The position numbers and the translations under genes are program-made. A stretch of 64,000 bases of DNA from Streptantibioticus parmotrematis (lineage in GTDB: Bacteria > Actinomycetota > Actinomycetes > Streptomycetales > Streptomycetaceae). The notes under the pieces were generated by a model, which had not been told where the DNA came from, searched no databases, and saw only the letters and a list, made by a program, of their open reading frames with translations. This document shows positions 17,090 to 27,694 of the stretch, piece after piece. Every line of letters starts with the position of its first letter. Position 1 is the first letter of the stretch. Where the stretch lies: contig NZ_JAINVZ010000029.1 in the NCBI RefSeq assembly GCF_019890615.1, positions 1-64,000 on the forward strand, written 5' to 3'.

Positions 17090-19579
17090 TCAGGCCAGCG
17101 CCTTCTCCACCGCCCGCGCCACCTCGGCCGCGCGGTCCCGGCCCAGCGGGACGCCGTCCGGGCCGACGAGGTAGAAGACGTCCACGGCGTCGGCCCCGAG
17201 CGTGCTGACCCGGGCGGCGCGCACGGCGACGTCGCGGGCCGCCTCCAGCGCGTGGCCGATGCGGTACAGCAGCCCGGGGGCGTCGTGGGCGCGGACCTCG
17301 ATCACGGTGGCCAGCCGCGAGGTGTCCGGCGCCACCGTGACCCGGGGTGGCGGCGACGGCACCCCACGCCGCCGCGGGTAGGCCGCCTCGCGTTCGGCCA
17401 GCCGGGAGTCGATGTCCAGCGAGCCGTCCAGCGCGCGGACGAAGTCGGCGCGCAGCCGGGCGGCGTCCGGCAGCGCGCCGTACTCCGCCGCGACCCGCCA
17501 GCTCAGCAGCGTCACCGGCCCCGCGCCGACCGGGTCGCACGTGCGCAGGTCGGCGCCGCGCACCGTCAGCCGGTGCAGCGCCAGCAGTCCGGCCGCGGCG
17601 GGCAGCAGACCGGGGCGGTCCGGCACCGCGAGCAGCAGTTCGGCGCCGACCGGCTCGGTGCCGGGGTCGGCGGACTCGTCGGGGGCACCGCCCGCCTCGT
17701 CGGCCCTGGAGGCGCCCTCGGAGCGCAGGGTCAGCACCGGGCCGCCGGTGCGCGCGGCCTCCACGGCGAGGCGTTCCTGGTCGGCGGTGAACGCGTCGGT
17801 GGCGGACTCCTGCGGTTGCGGGCCGGACGCGGTCCGGCCGTCCAGGGCGTCCGCGACCCGCCCGGCCAGGTCGGCGACGAGCCGGGCCCGCCAGGTGCTC
17901 CAGGCGGCGGGGCCGGTGGCGAGCGCGTCGGCCTCGGTGAGCGCGTGCAGCAGGTCGAGCGTCCCGCGCGAGCCGACCGCCTCGGCGACGGAGGCGACGG
18001 TGGCGGGGTCGTCCAGGTCGCGGCGGGTGGCGGTCTCGACGAGCAGCAGGTGTTGGCGGACCAGCAGCGCGAGCGTGTCGGCGTCCGCGCGGCCGAAGCC
18101 GAGACGGGAGGCGACGTCGCGGGCGATGACCTCTCCGGCCACCGAGTGGTCGCCCGGCCAGCCCTTGCCGATGTCGTGCAGCAGGGCGCCGACCAGCAGC
18201 AGGTCGGGGCGGCCGACCCGGCGGGTCAGCTCGCAGGCCCGCACGGCGGTCTCCACCAGGTGGCGGTCGACGGTGAAGCGGTGCACCGCGTTGCGCTGCG
18301 GGCGGCACCGCACCCGTTCCCAGTCCGGCAGCAGCCGGGTCACCAGGTCCTCCGCCTCCAGCGCCTCCCACACCGCGACGGTGGCCTGCCCGGCACCCAG
18401 CAGCGTCACCAGCGCCTCGCGCGCCTCGGCGGGCCACGGCTCGGGCAGCGGCGGCGCGGCGGCCAGCGCGCGCACCGCGTGCGGCGACAGCGGCAGCCCG
18501 GCCTGCGCGGCGGCGGCAGCGGCCCGCAGCGGCAGCACCGGGTCGCGTTCCGGACGGGCGGCGCGGGCCAGCACGGCTTCGCCGTCCTGCTCCACGACCC
18601 CCTCGGCCAGCGGCACGCGCTCCACGGCGGCCGGCTCGCCGCGCCCGCGGCCCAGCAGCCCGAGGCGGCGCGGGCGTCGGGTGCGCGAACGCAGGACCCG
18701 CTCCACGGTGCGCCAAGTGACGTCGCTGGCGTACGCGACGGTGCGGGCGGCCTCGTACAGCTCGCGCAGCAGGGTGTCGGCGTCCAGCAGGCCGAGGCGG
18801 GCGGCGACCTGGTCGTGTTCCTGGAGTGTGAGGCGGTCGGTGGCACGGCCGGTGACCAGGTGGAGGGCGTCGCGGGCGTCCAGCAGCCGGGTGCGGGCGG
18901 AGTCCAGGCCCTGGCGGGGCGCGTCGGCGATCCAGGAGGCGGCGACCGCGCGCAGCACGGTGGCGTCCCGCAGGCCGCCGTGCGCCTCCTTCAGGTCGGG
19001 CTCCAGCAGGTGCGCCAACTCGCCCTGCCGTGCGGCCCGTTCGACGCACATCTCGTGCAACTCGGGCAGCCTGCGCGGCGCCTGCTCGCGCCAGTCGGCG
19101 AGCACGGCGGTGCGCAGCGAGGCGGTCAGCGCGTCGTCGCCCGCGAGGTGGCGGGCGTCGAGCAGGCCGAGTTGCGCCTTCAGGTCGTCGCGGGCGGTGG
19201 CGCGGGCCTCGGCGAGGGTGCGCACCGAGTGGTCGAGGTCGAGCCCGAGGTCCCACACGGGGTACCAGACGCGGTCCGCGAGGGCGGCGACCTCGGCGGC
19301 GGAGGCCGAGCCGTCGTGCAGCAGGAGCAGGTCGAGGTCGCTGCGCGGGGACAGCTCGCCACGCCCGTAGCCGCCGACCGCGACCAGCGCGGTGCCGGGG
19401 ACGGCGGGGGTGAAGAGCCTGGCGAGCCACGCGTCGGTGAGGGCGGCCAGCTCGCGGCGGCGCGACGGACCGGGCCGGGCGTCCTCGGCGAGCAGGGCCA
19501 GCCGGTCCGCCGCGTAGCCGGATCCCGCCGCGCCGGAGGGCGCGGACGAGGGGGCCGCTGTCTCGGTGTGTTCGGTCAT
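17090..19579 (-). CDS. glnD: GlnD, PII nucleotidyltransferase/deadenylylating enzyme
   Basis: 829 residues. Domain order is nucleotidyltransferase (VAVGGYGRGELSPRSDLDLL near residues 66-85), a GlnD-type middle domain, an HD phosphohydrolase domain (HDIGKGWPGDHSVAGEVIA near 467) and two C-terminal ACT domains (PDRPGLLPAAAGLLALHRL and AHDAPGLLYRIGHALEAARD) that sense glutamine. In Streptomyces GlnD is known to adenylylate rather than uridylylate PII. GGGAGA precedes the ATG at 19579. It is third in the amtB-glnB-glnD order, separated from glnB by 180 bases containing a tandem repeat. Confidence 0.95.
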   Translation of the reverse strand: MTEHTETAAPSSAPSGAAGSGYAADRLALLAEDARPGPSRRRELAALTDAWLARLFTPAVPGTALVAVGGYGRGELSPRSDLDLLLLHDGSASAAEVAALADRVWYPVWDLGLDLDHSVRTLAEARATARDDLKAQLGLLDARHLAGDDALTASLRTAVLADWREQAPRRLPELHEMCVERAARQGELAHLLEPDLKEAHGGLRDATVLRAVAASWIADAPRQGLDSARTRLLDARDALHLVTGRATDRLTLQEHDQVAARLGLLDADTLLRELYEAARTVAYASDVTWRTVERVLRSRTRRPRRLGLLGRGRGEPAAVERVPLAEGVVEQDGEAVLARAARPERDPVLPLRAAAAAAQAGLPLSPHAVRALAAAPPLPEPWPAEAREALVTLLGAGQATVAVWEALEAEDLVTRLLPDWERVRCRPQRNAVHRFTVDRHLVETAVRACELTRRVGRPDLLLVGALLHDIGKGWPGDHSVAGEVIARDVASRLGFGRADADTLALLVRQHLLLVETATRRDLDDPATVASVAEAVGSRGTLDLLHALTEADALATGPAAWSTWRARLVADLAGRVADALDGRTASGPQPQESATDAFTADQERLAVEAARTGGPVLTLRSEGASRADEAGGAPDESADPGTEPVGAELLLAVPDRPGLLPAAAGLLALHRLTVRGADLRTCDPVGAGPVTLLSWRVAAEYGALPDAARLRADFVRALDGSLDIDSRLAEREAAYPRRRGVPSPPPRVTVAPDTSRLATVIEVRAHDAPGLLYRIGHALEAARDVAVRAARVSTLGADAVDVFYLVGPDGVPLGRDRAAEVARAVEKALA

Positions 19580-19689
19580 CCGGTCTCCCAACGCGGCTCC
19601 CGTGCGGCGGACTTCAGGGTTCTGCGTGACGCGCGGGCCCGGCGCGATCGCGTAGCGCTTCCATGCCACCGCGGTCGGCGCCGGGCCTT

Positions 19690-21486
<1,797 letters not shown>

Positions 21487-21877
21487 CGGCGTCTCCTCGT
21501 CGTCGGACGGCCCGCGAGGGGGTGGAGCTGATGGGCCGGTTTTCGCCACGAGACTGACGCAGCCGGGTTTCCTGCGTCGCAGCACGGTGTTTCACCGGCG
21601 TGACGAAGGCGACCGCCGTGTTACGGCGAGGTGAACCGCCGCACGCCACCGGGTGTGCCGGTACGGTCCGGCACACAGCGGGACGAGCCGGGCGCGTGGC
21701 GTGAAGGAGTGGCGTACGCGCGGCGTGAGCGGCGGCGTGAAGGACCGGCCGCGGGGCCCTGCGTCGAACGTGGCGTGGGAGAGCCTGTTCGGGTGTGATC
21801 GGCAGGGCACCGCGGCCGGAGCGCGGGGTGGGCGGACAAGCGGTGCGGGCGGACAAGTGGTGCGGGCGGGCCGGGGC
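21487..21877. other. amtB upstream region and nsdA downstream spacer
   Basis: 391 bases without a supported gene. It contains the candidate GlnR box (21589-21624) on the amtB side. On the nsdA side a 17-base unit (GGGCGGACAAGCGGTGC) occurs twice at 21830-21863. No coding frame with a start signal was found. Confidence 0.55.
21589..21624 (-). promoter_or_regulatory. Candidate GlnR binding box upstream of amtB
   Basis: On the minus strand GTCAC, six bases, GAAAC (21604 to 21589) matches the GTNAC-N6-GAAAC half of the Streptomyces GlnR consensus. A further GTAAC at 21624-21620 lies 20 bases upstream instead of the ideal 22. GlnR is known to activate amtB-glnK-glnD under nitrogen limitation in S. 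coelicolor. Confidence 0.55.
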
Positions 21878-21880
21878 TCA
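21830..21880. repeat. 17-base tandem repeat at the nsdA 3' end
   Basis: GGGCGGACAAG(C/T)GGTGC occurs at 21830-21846 and 21847-21863. A degenerate third unit at 21864-21880 contains the nsdA stop codon. Confidence 0.65.
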
Positions 21881-23395
21881 GACGGCCGTACGGGCCGCCG
21901 CCTGGGCGTCGTCGGGCAGTTCGGTGCGGAGCCGGTCGCGCAGCGAGACGACCTCGGCGACCGTGCCGTAGTCGCGCAGCGCCGCGTCGGCGGTCTTGCG
22001 GATGCGGGTGTTGACCCGCTCGGAGCGGACCTTCTTGGCGACGTCGATGGCCCGTCCGGCCAGGTCGGACGCCTGCTCGGGCTCGGCCTTGAGCAGGTGG
22101 ACGCTGGCCATGCCGACCAGGTTGAGGGCGTAGGAGCGCTGGTGCTCGGAGTCGGCGGCGAACAGTTCCACGGCCCGGTTCATCACCGGGGCGGCGAGCG
22201 AGGCGTACGTGGGGCTGCGCCCGGCGACGTAGGCGAGGTCGCGGTAGGAGTGGGCGTTCTCCGCGTTCAGCTCGGCCTCGGAGAAGAAGCGGATCCAGTC
22301 CGGGTCCTCGGTGGGCAGCGAGTCGCTGAAGGCGTCCTCGGCCATCCGCACCGCGCGGTGGCACTTGTTGACCTGCCCGAGACTGGCGTAGGCACGCGCC
22401 TCCATCGCGTGCAGCATCGCCTGGGTGGTGGCGGTGGCCGAGTCACGACTGCCGTACTGCGCGAGGTGGATGAGCTCCAGCGCGTCGTCGGGGCGGCCGA
22501 CGTGGATCATCTGGCGGCTCATGTTGGACAGCACGTAGGCGCCGAGCGGACGGTCGCCGGCTTCCTTGGCGGCGTGCAGCGCGAGCACGAAGTACTTCTG
22601 CGCGGTGGGCTGGAGGCCCACGTCGTAGCTCATCCACCCGGCGAGTTCGGCGAGTTCGGCGGTGACGCGGAACAGGCGCTTGGCGACCGGCGCCGGGTGC
22701 GGCTCCTGCAACAGGTCGGTGACCTCGTGGAGTTGGCCGACGACCGCCTTGCGCCGCAGCCCGCCGCCGCACTGCGCGTCCCACTGGCGGAACATCACCG
22801 TGGTGCTCTCCAGCAGGTCCAGCTCCGGTCCGGACAGCCGGGTGGGCCGGGAACCCCGGGCGGCCGGGACCGCGGCGAGGGGACCCTGCGGCGCGCCGCC
22901 GGGGGCGGGCACCAGCCAGCGCTGCATCGGTTCCACGAGGGCGGGTCCGGCCGACAGCGCGAGGGAGGCGCCGAGGAAGCCGCGGCGGCCCAGCATCAGG
23001 TCGCTGCGGGAGAACTCGCTGATCATCTCGACGGTCTGCGGCGCCGCCCACGGCAGGTCGACGCCGGAGGTGGCGGGCGGCTGGTGGGCGGTGCGCAGGC
23101 CCAGTTCCTCGATGGCGACCACCGCGCCGAAGCGCTCGGAGAACAGCTCGGACAGGATGCGCGGGATGGGCTCGCGGGGCTGTTCGCCGTCCAGCCAGCG
23201 GCGCACCCGGGAGGTGTCGGTGCACACGTGGGTGGCGCCGATCTGCCGGGCCCTGCGGTTGACCTGCCGGGCCAGCTCGCCCTTCGACCAGCCGCTGCGC
23301 ACGAACCACGAGCCGAGCTTGGCGTTGGCCTGCTTCTCGCTGCCTCCGCCCGCGCCGCCGTTCGTGCCGCCGCTGGTGTCGTCGGTGCCGCCCAC
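21878..23395 (-). CDS. nsdA: NsdA-type negative regulator of Streptomyces differentiation
   Basis: 505 residues. The region KLGSWFVRSGWSKGELARQV and THVCTDTSRVRRWLDGEQPR resembles a helix-turn-helix. After LMLGRRGFLGASLALSAGP comes a helical TPR-like region (residues about 150-500). This matches NsdA, known in S. coelicolor to repress sporulation and antibiotic production and to lie next to amtB-glnB-glnD; that synteny holds here. The GTG at 23395 is chosen because AGGGAGG lies eight bases upstream; an ATG at 23470 lacks one. Mechanism is not established. Confidence 0.88.
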   Translation of the reverse strand: MGGTDDTSGGTNGGAGGGSEKQANAKLGSWFVRSGWSKGELARQVNRRARQIGATHVCTDTSRVRRWLDGEQPREPIPRILSELFSERFGAVVAIEELGLRTAHQPPATSGVDLPWAAPQTVEMISEFSRSDLMLGRRGFLGASLALSAGPALVEPMQRWLVPAPGGAPQGPLAAVPAARGSRPTRLSGPELDLLESTTVMFRQWDAQCGGGLRRKAVVGQLHEVTDLLQEPHPAPVAKRLFRVTAELAELAGWMSYDVGLQPTAQKYFVLALHAAKEAGDRPLGAYVLSNMSRQMIHVGRPDDALELIHLAQYGSRDSATATTQAMLHAMEARAYASLGQVNKCHRAVRMAEDAFSDSLPTEDPDWIRFFSEAELNAENAHSYRDLAYVAGRSPTYASLAAPVMNRAVELFAADSEHQRSYALNLVGMASVHLLKAEPEQASDLAGRAIDVAKKVRSERVNTRIRKTADAALRDYGTVAEVVSLRDRLRTELPDDAQAAARTAV

Positions 23396-23869
23396 CCGGA
23401 ACGCCTCCCTGTTCTGGTCCCCGTGCCGTTGGTCCCCGTGCTGTGCCGCCCCGTCAACCGCCCTCAGCATGCCGCCGGTTGGCGCTCCTGTCGCACCGTC
23501 CGTCAACCCTGGTTGCCGAATACGTGTGCGGGGAGTGCCGTTGGCATACCCGGCGGGCGTACCGGCCCCGAGGGCCGGTGAACCGAAAGTAACCCCTCGA
23601 TCACCCGTCCGGCGAGGGCGGATGCGGAAACGCCACCATTCGCCACCCCTGCGAATGAACTCTTCCGCGGTCGCGCGCGATTCACTTGACACGTGGTGAC
23701 CGGGCCGGGGCGGATGGGGTCGTCGGGCGGCGCGCGGCGAGGAACGCGCGACCCGGGGTGCGACGGTGCGCCACCCCGTCGTCGGTCCCGGCCCCCGACG
23801 ACCCGTCAGCTCTCAGGAGTTACCGGCCGATTACGTAACCAACGGCCCCTTAGGAGTGTTGGAGGTGAC
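23396..23869. other. Divergent promoter region between nsdA and a primase-polymerase-like gene
   Basis: 474 bases with no supported gene. A TTGACA is seen on the plus strand near 23683, and the palindrome TTACGTAA near 23830. The long divergent gap suggests regulated promoters for nsdA and the neighbouring gene. Confidence 0.45.
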
Positions 23870-24538
23870 ATGGGCTTCACGATCGGCAGTTTCCGGGAGA
23901 TCCGGGACATCGCGCCCGGCACCCGCCGCCGTACCCGTACCTCGGTGCGCGCCACGGTCGCGGAGTACACCGGGCGGTACGGCTGGATGGTGGCCCCCGG
24001 CGCCCGCGCGGTGCGCGGCGAGTGCAGCTGTGGCGACCCCCGCTGCACCGCGCCGGGCGCGCACCCGCTGCGCTTCGCCTCCGAGATCTCGGCGGGCCTG
24101 TCGCCGGCCCGGGTCGCCGAGGCGTGGGACGAGACGCCGGGCGCCGCGGTGCTGCTGCCCGCCGGGCGCTCCTTCGACGCGCTGGACGTGGCCGAGGAGG
24201 CGGGCTGCCAGGCCATGGTCCGGCTGGAGCGGATGGGCCTGCGGCTCGGTCCCGTGCTGGCCACCCCGACCGGCCGGGCGCAGTTCTTCGTGGCGCCGGG
24301 CGCCGCGGCCGCGCTGCCCAGCCTGCTGTACCGGATGGGCTGGGACGACACCGGTCTCGACCTGCGCTGCCTGGGGCGGGGCGACTACGTGACCGCGCCG
24401 CCCTCCGACCTCGGCGGGCTCGGCCCGGTGCGCTGGCTGCGTCCGCCCTCCCCGGACCGGCAGCCCCCGGAGGCCCGCTTGCTGCTCGGGACACTGGCGT
24501 ACGTGTGCCACCGCCACGGACTGCTCGTGCGCTCCTGA
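23870..24538 (+). CDS. Stand-alone primase-polymerase (AEP) N-domain protein, likely inactive
   Basis: 222 residues starting MGFTIGSFREIRDI, with GGAGGTGAC before the ATG. The segment GECSCGDPRCTAPGAHPLRF (residues 50-69; Cys52, 54, 59) matches the front of the bifunctional primase/polymerase domain of phage and plasmid replication proteins. Where active members have a D-x-D acid pair after the strand, this protein has FDALDVAEEAG: Asp106 is kept but the second Asp is Ala108. It also lacks the helicase domain of replicative forms. I infer a non-catalytic, possibly regulatory role. It is divergent from nsdA, a known Streptomyces arrangement. The 3' end is duplicated. Confidence 0.72.
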   Translation: MGFTIGSFREIRDIAPGTRRRTRTSVRATVAEYTGRYGWMVAPGARAVRGECSCGDPRCTAPGAHPLRFASEISAGLSPARVAEAWDETPGAAVLLPAGRSFDALDVAEEAGCQAMVRLERMGLRLGPVLATPTGRAQFFVAPGAAAALPSLLYRMGWDDTGLDLRCLGRGDYVTAPPSDLGGLGPVRWLRPPSPDRQPPEARLLLGTLAYVCHRHGLLVRS

Positions 24539-24559
24539 GCGCGTACTCCTGAGCGCGTA
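24532..24559. repeat. 14-base tandem duplication over a stop codon
   Basis: CTCCTGAGCGCGTA occurs at 24532-24545 and again at 24546-24559. The first copy holds the stop codon of the primase-like gene (24536). The second puts another TGA 14 bases on, in a different frame. Confidence 0.9.
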
Positions 24560-24562
24560 AAA

Positions 24563-24609
24563 GAACGTGTAAGGGGTGCTCACCATGCGTGAGCACCCCT
24601 TACACGTTC
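24563..24609. terminator. Very strong bidirectional terminator hairpin
   Basis: A perfect 21-base stem (GAACGTGTAAGGGGTGCTCA C and complement) with a five-base loop lies between the convergent primase-like gene and ftsY. It is the longest perfect stem seen in the window. Confidence 0.92.
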
Positions 24610-24629
24610 CTGAGTCTTCCTGGAGCGTC

Positions 24630-25850
24630 TCAGTCGCCGATCAGTGCGTCGACGAACGCCTCCGGCTCGAACGGCGCCAGGTCGTCCGGGCCCTCGCCCA
24701 GGCCGACCAGCTTGACCGGGACGCCCAGTTCGCGCTGGACCGCCACGACGATGCCGCCCTTGGCGGTGCCGTCCAGCTTGGTCAGGGCGATGCCGGTGAT
24801 GTCGACCACCTCGGCGAAGACGCGGGCCTGGACCAGGCCGTTCTGCCCGGTGGTGGCGTCCAGGACGAGGATCACCTCGTCGACCGGGCCGTGCTTCTCC
24901 ACGACCCGCTTGACCTTGCCCAGCTCGTCCATCAGGCCGGTCTTGGTGTGCAGGCGGCCCGCGGTGTCGATGAGCACGACGTCCGCGCCCTCGGCGATGC
25001 CTTCCTTCACCGCGTCGAACGCCACCGACGCCGGGTCGCCGGCCTCGGGACCGCGCACGGTGCGGGCGCCGACGCGCTCGCCCCAGGTCTGCAACTGGTC
25101 GGCGGCGGCGGCCCGGAAGGTGTCCGCCGCGCCCAGCACCACGCTGCGCCCGTCCGCGACCAGGACGCGGGCGAGCTTGCCGGTGGTGGTGGTCTTGCCG
25201 GTGCCGTTGACGCCGACGACCATCAGCACGGCCGGGTTGTCGGTCACGCTCTCGGTGTGCAGAACGCGGTCGAGGTCGGTGCCGACCAGCGTCAGCAGCT
25301 CCTCGCGCAGCAGGGTGCGCAGTTCGGCCGGGGTGCGGGTGCCCAGGACGCGCACGCGGGTGCGCAGCCGCTCGACGAGCTCCTGGGTGGGGGCGACGCC
25401 GACGTCGGCGGTCAGGAGGGTGTCCTCGATCTCCTCCCAGGTGTCCTCGTCGAGGTGCTCCCGCGACAGCAGGGCCAGCAGGCCCTTGCCGAGGGTGTTC
25501 TGCGACCGCGACAGCCGGGAGCGCAGCCGCACCAGGCGGCCCGCGGCGGGCTCGGGGACCTCGACGGCCGGCGGCGCGGCGGCGGCCTCGGGTTCCTCTG
25601 CCTCCGGCGGCAGGGTGACCACCGGGGCCTCGGGCAGGCCCACCTCCTCGATGGTCCTGCGAGGTTCGTCACGTGGGGTCTCCGCGTCCTCGCCGACGTG
25701 GGGCTCGGCCGGAGGGGCGGTGATCCTCGGTTCTGCCGACGGCGGCGGCGCGGGCGGCAGCTGCTTCTTACGGCGGCTGCCGATCACGAGGCCGCTGAGC
25801 GCGCCGACCGCGACCAGGGCGATGACTACAGCAAGGATGACGGTTTCCAT
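24630..25850 (-). CDS. ftsY: Signal recognition particle receptor FtsY
   Basis: 406 residues. An N-terminal membrane segment ([20 protein letters not shown]) anchors it, unlike the E. coli form. A short acidic Pro-rich region follows, then the NG GTPase: [60 protein letters not shown] and [15 protein letters not shown]. It receives Ffh-bound ribosomes at the membrane. GGAGGG lies before the ATG. Partner ffh lies about 9 kb away. Confidence 0.97.
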   Translation of the reverse strand: METVILAVVIALVAVGALSGLVIGSRRKKQLPPAPPPSAEPRITAPPAEPHVGEDAETPRDEPRRTIEEVGLPEAPVVTLPPEAEEPEAAAAPPAVEVPEPAAGRLVRLRSRLSRSQNTLGKGLLALLSREHLDEDTWEEIEDTLLTADVGVAPTQELVERLRTRVRVLGTRTPAELRTLLREELLTLVGTDLDRVLHTESVTDNPAVLMVVGVNGTGKTTTTGKLARVLVADGRSVVLGAADTFRAAAADQLQTWGERVGARTVRGPEAGDPASVAFDAVKEGIAEGADVVLIDTAGRLHTKTGLMDELGKVKRVVEKHGPVDEVILVLDATTGQNGLVQARVFAEVVDITGIALTKLDGTAKGGIVVAVQRELGVPVKLVGLGEGPDDLAPFEPEAFVDALIGD

Positions 25851-26094
25851 AACGCCCTCCAGTATCGGCCACGGCCCGGCCGCGTCACGCGAAGGCGGCG
25901 CGGCGGGCGGCCGGGTCGCCGGGCCGGGCCTCGTGGTGACGGCGGGAGATCCGGCATAATGGGACAAAGATCACGGTTGACGTTTTGTTCAGGCGCATAT
26001 GATCCTGGGGCCGTGACGCGCGTAGATCACGTGCGGCAGCCTTGTTCCGCTCCGCGGTTCCACCGCCTTCCCCTTCCTCCGGAGTACCTCCGCC

Positions 26095-27549
26095 ATGGAC
26101 CAGACGCGCGCCGGCGAGGCGAGCAGCGCCATAGAGACCCGGGGCATCGAGCCCGTTCCCGACAGCGAGCGACGCGGCCGTGTCCGTGAACTCTTCCCGA
26201 CCTGGGTCGCCGCGAACATCAGCGTGCTGCTGCTCACCATGGGCGCGGGCCTGGTGGTCTCCAACGGCCTGGACTTCTACCAGGTGCTGCTGGTCGCGAT
26301 CCTCGCCCCGGTCGTCAGCTACGGCATCGTGGGCTTCCTGGCCATCGCGGGCAAGCGCGGCGGCGCCCCCGGCATGACGCTGTCGCGGGCGGTCTTCGGC
26401 CAGCGCGGCAACCTCTTCCCCGGCGCGGTCACCTGGATCGCCCGCTGGGGCTGGGAGACGATCAACGCGGTCACCGGCGCGTACGCGGTGCTGACCATCC
26501 TGAACCTGCTGTTCGGGATCAAGAGCAACACCGTGCTGATCGTCGTCACGCTGCTGTTCTTCGTCGGCTGCACCTTCACCGTCTCCGGCATGGGCCGCGT
26601 CGTGCTGCTGCTGTGCAACAAGTGGTCGGCGTACCTGTTCGGCGCGTTCAGCGTCGCGGTGCTGGTCTACCTGATCGGGCACACCCACTGGTCGCAGGTC
26701 TTCTCGCGACCGGGCGGCAGTACCGCCGCGCTGATCGCGGGCGTCGGCACGATAGCGGCGGGCGGCATCAGCTGGGCCCCCTCCGGCGCCGACTTCGCCC
26801 GCTACCTGCCGCGCCGGGCGTCCGACAAGGGCATCGTCGGCAACACCGTCGGCGGCGCCGGGATCGTGGTGGTCCCGCTGGTGCTGATGGGCGCGGTGAT
26901 GGCGGTCGGCACGCCGGACCTGGCGTCGGCCACCGACCCGGTCTCGTTCATCGGCAAGCTGCTGCCGACCTGGATCTCGGTGCCGTACCTGCTGATCGCG
27001 CTGATCGGCATGCTGCTGATCAACAGCATGTCGATGTACTCGGCCGGTTTCACCGCGCAGACCCTGGGCTTCCGCATCCCGCGCGCCGCGGCGGTCAGCG
27101 TGAACGCCGTGATCAGCCTGGTCTTCGGTTCGCTGCTGATGATCGTGGCGACCAGCTTCATCAGCTCGTTCATCTCGTTCCTGACACTGCTGGCGGTCTC
27201 GTTCTCGGCGTGGATCGGCGTGTTCGGCGTGGACATGCTGCACCGCACGTCGTACGACGCGAAGGCGCTGATGGACACCTCCCGCTCCAGCGCCTACTGG
27301 TACAAGGGCGGCTTCGCCTGGCAGGCGATGACCGCGTGGGCGGCCGGGCTGGCGTTCGGCCTGTGCTTCACCTCGGTCTCCTGGTTCTCCGGCCCGCTGG
27401 CGTCCAGCTGGCCCGGCCGCAACGGCCTGGGCTGGGCGGTGACCATCGTGGTCTCCGCGGTGCTGTACGGCGTGCTGCCCCGGCGGCGCCCGTCCCGTAC
27501 CCCGGACACCGAGCCGGCCGAGGCGACCGAGGCCGCGGCCACGGTCTGA
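26095..27549 (+). CDS. NCS1-family purine/cytosine permease
   Basis: 484 residues with about twelve membrane segments. The cytosine/purine transporter family is recognised from LFPTWVAANISVLLLTMGAG, GVGTIAAGGISWAPSGADFA and NSMSMYSAGFTAQTLGFRIP. Members import cytosine, allantoin, hydantoins, purines or related vitamins with H+ or Na+; the substrate cannot be read here. GGAG lies ten bases before the ATG. It stands alone between ftsY and glcP and ends at a strong terminator. Confidence 0.88.
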   Translation: MDQTRAGEASSAIETRGIEPVPDSERRGRVRELFPTWVAANISVLLLTMGAGLVVSNGLDFYQVLLVAILAPVVSYGIVGFLAIAGKRGGAPGMTLSRAVFGQRGNLFPGAVTWIARWGWETINAVTGAYAVLTILNLLFGIKSNTVLIVVTLLFFVGCTFTVSGMGRVVLLLCNKWSAYLFGAFSVAVLVYLIGHTHWSQVFSRPGGSTAALIAGVGTIAAGGISWAPSGADFARYLPRRASDKGIVGNTVGGAGIVVVPLVLMGAVMAVGTPDLASATDPVSFIGKLLPTWISVPYLLIALIGMLLINSMSMYSAGFTAQTLGFRIPRAAAVSVNAVISLVFGSLLMIVATSFISSFISFLTLLAVSFSAWIGVFGVDMLHRTSYDAKALMDTSRSSAYWYKGGFAWQAMTAWAAGLAFGLCFTSVSWFSGPLASSWPGRNGLGWAVTIVVSAVLYGVLPRRRPSRTPDTEPAEATEAAATV

Positions 27550-27570
27550 GGCCCGGCGGAAGGAAGGACG

Positions 27571-27600
27571 AACGGCGCGGCCCCGGGGCCGCGCCGTTTT
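27571..27600. terminator. Terminator between the permease and glcP
   Basis: AACGGCGCGGCCCC and its exact complement form a 14-base stem immediately followed by TTTT on the plus strand. AA runs on the other side allow it to end glcP transcripts too. Confidence 0.92.
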
Positions 27601-27694
27601 CCGTGCCCTCGTGACGGCGATGAGCTGCCCCGGCTCGGGGCCGGGGACGGCGGCCGGGCCGGGGCAGCGGGCTGGAGGAGGGGGCGGCGGGGTG

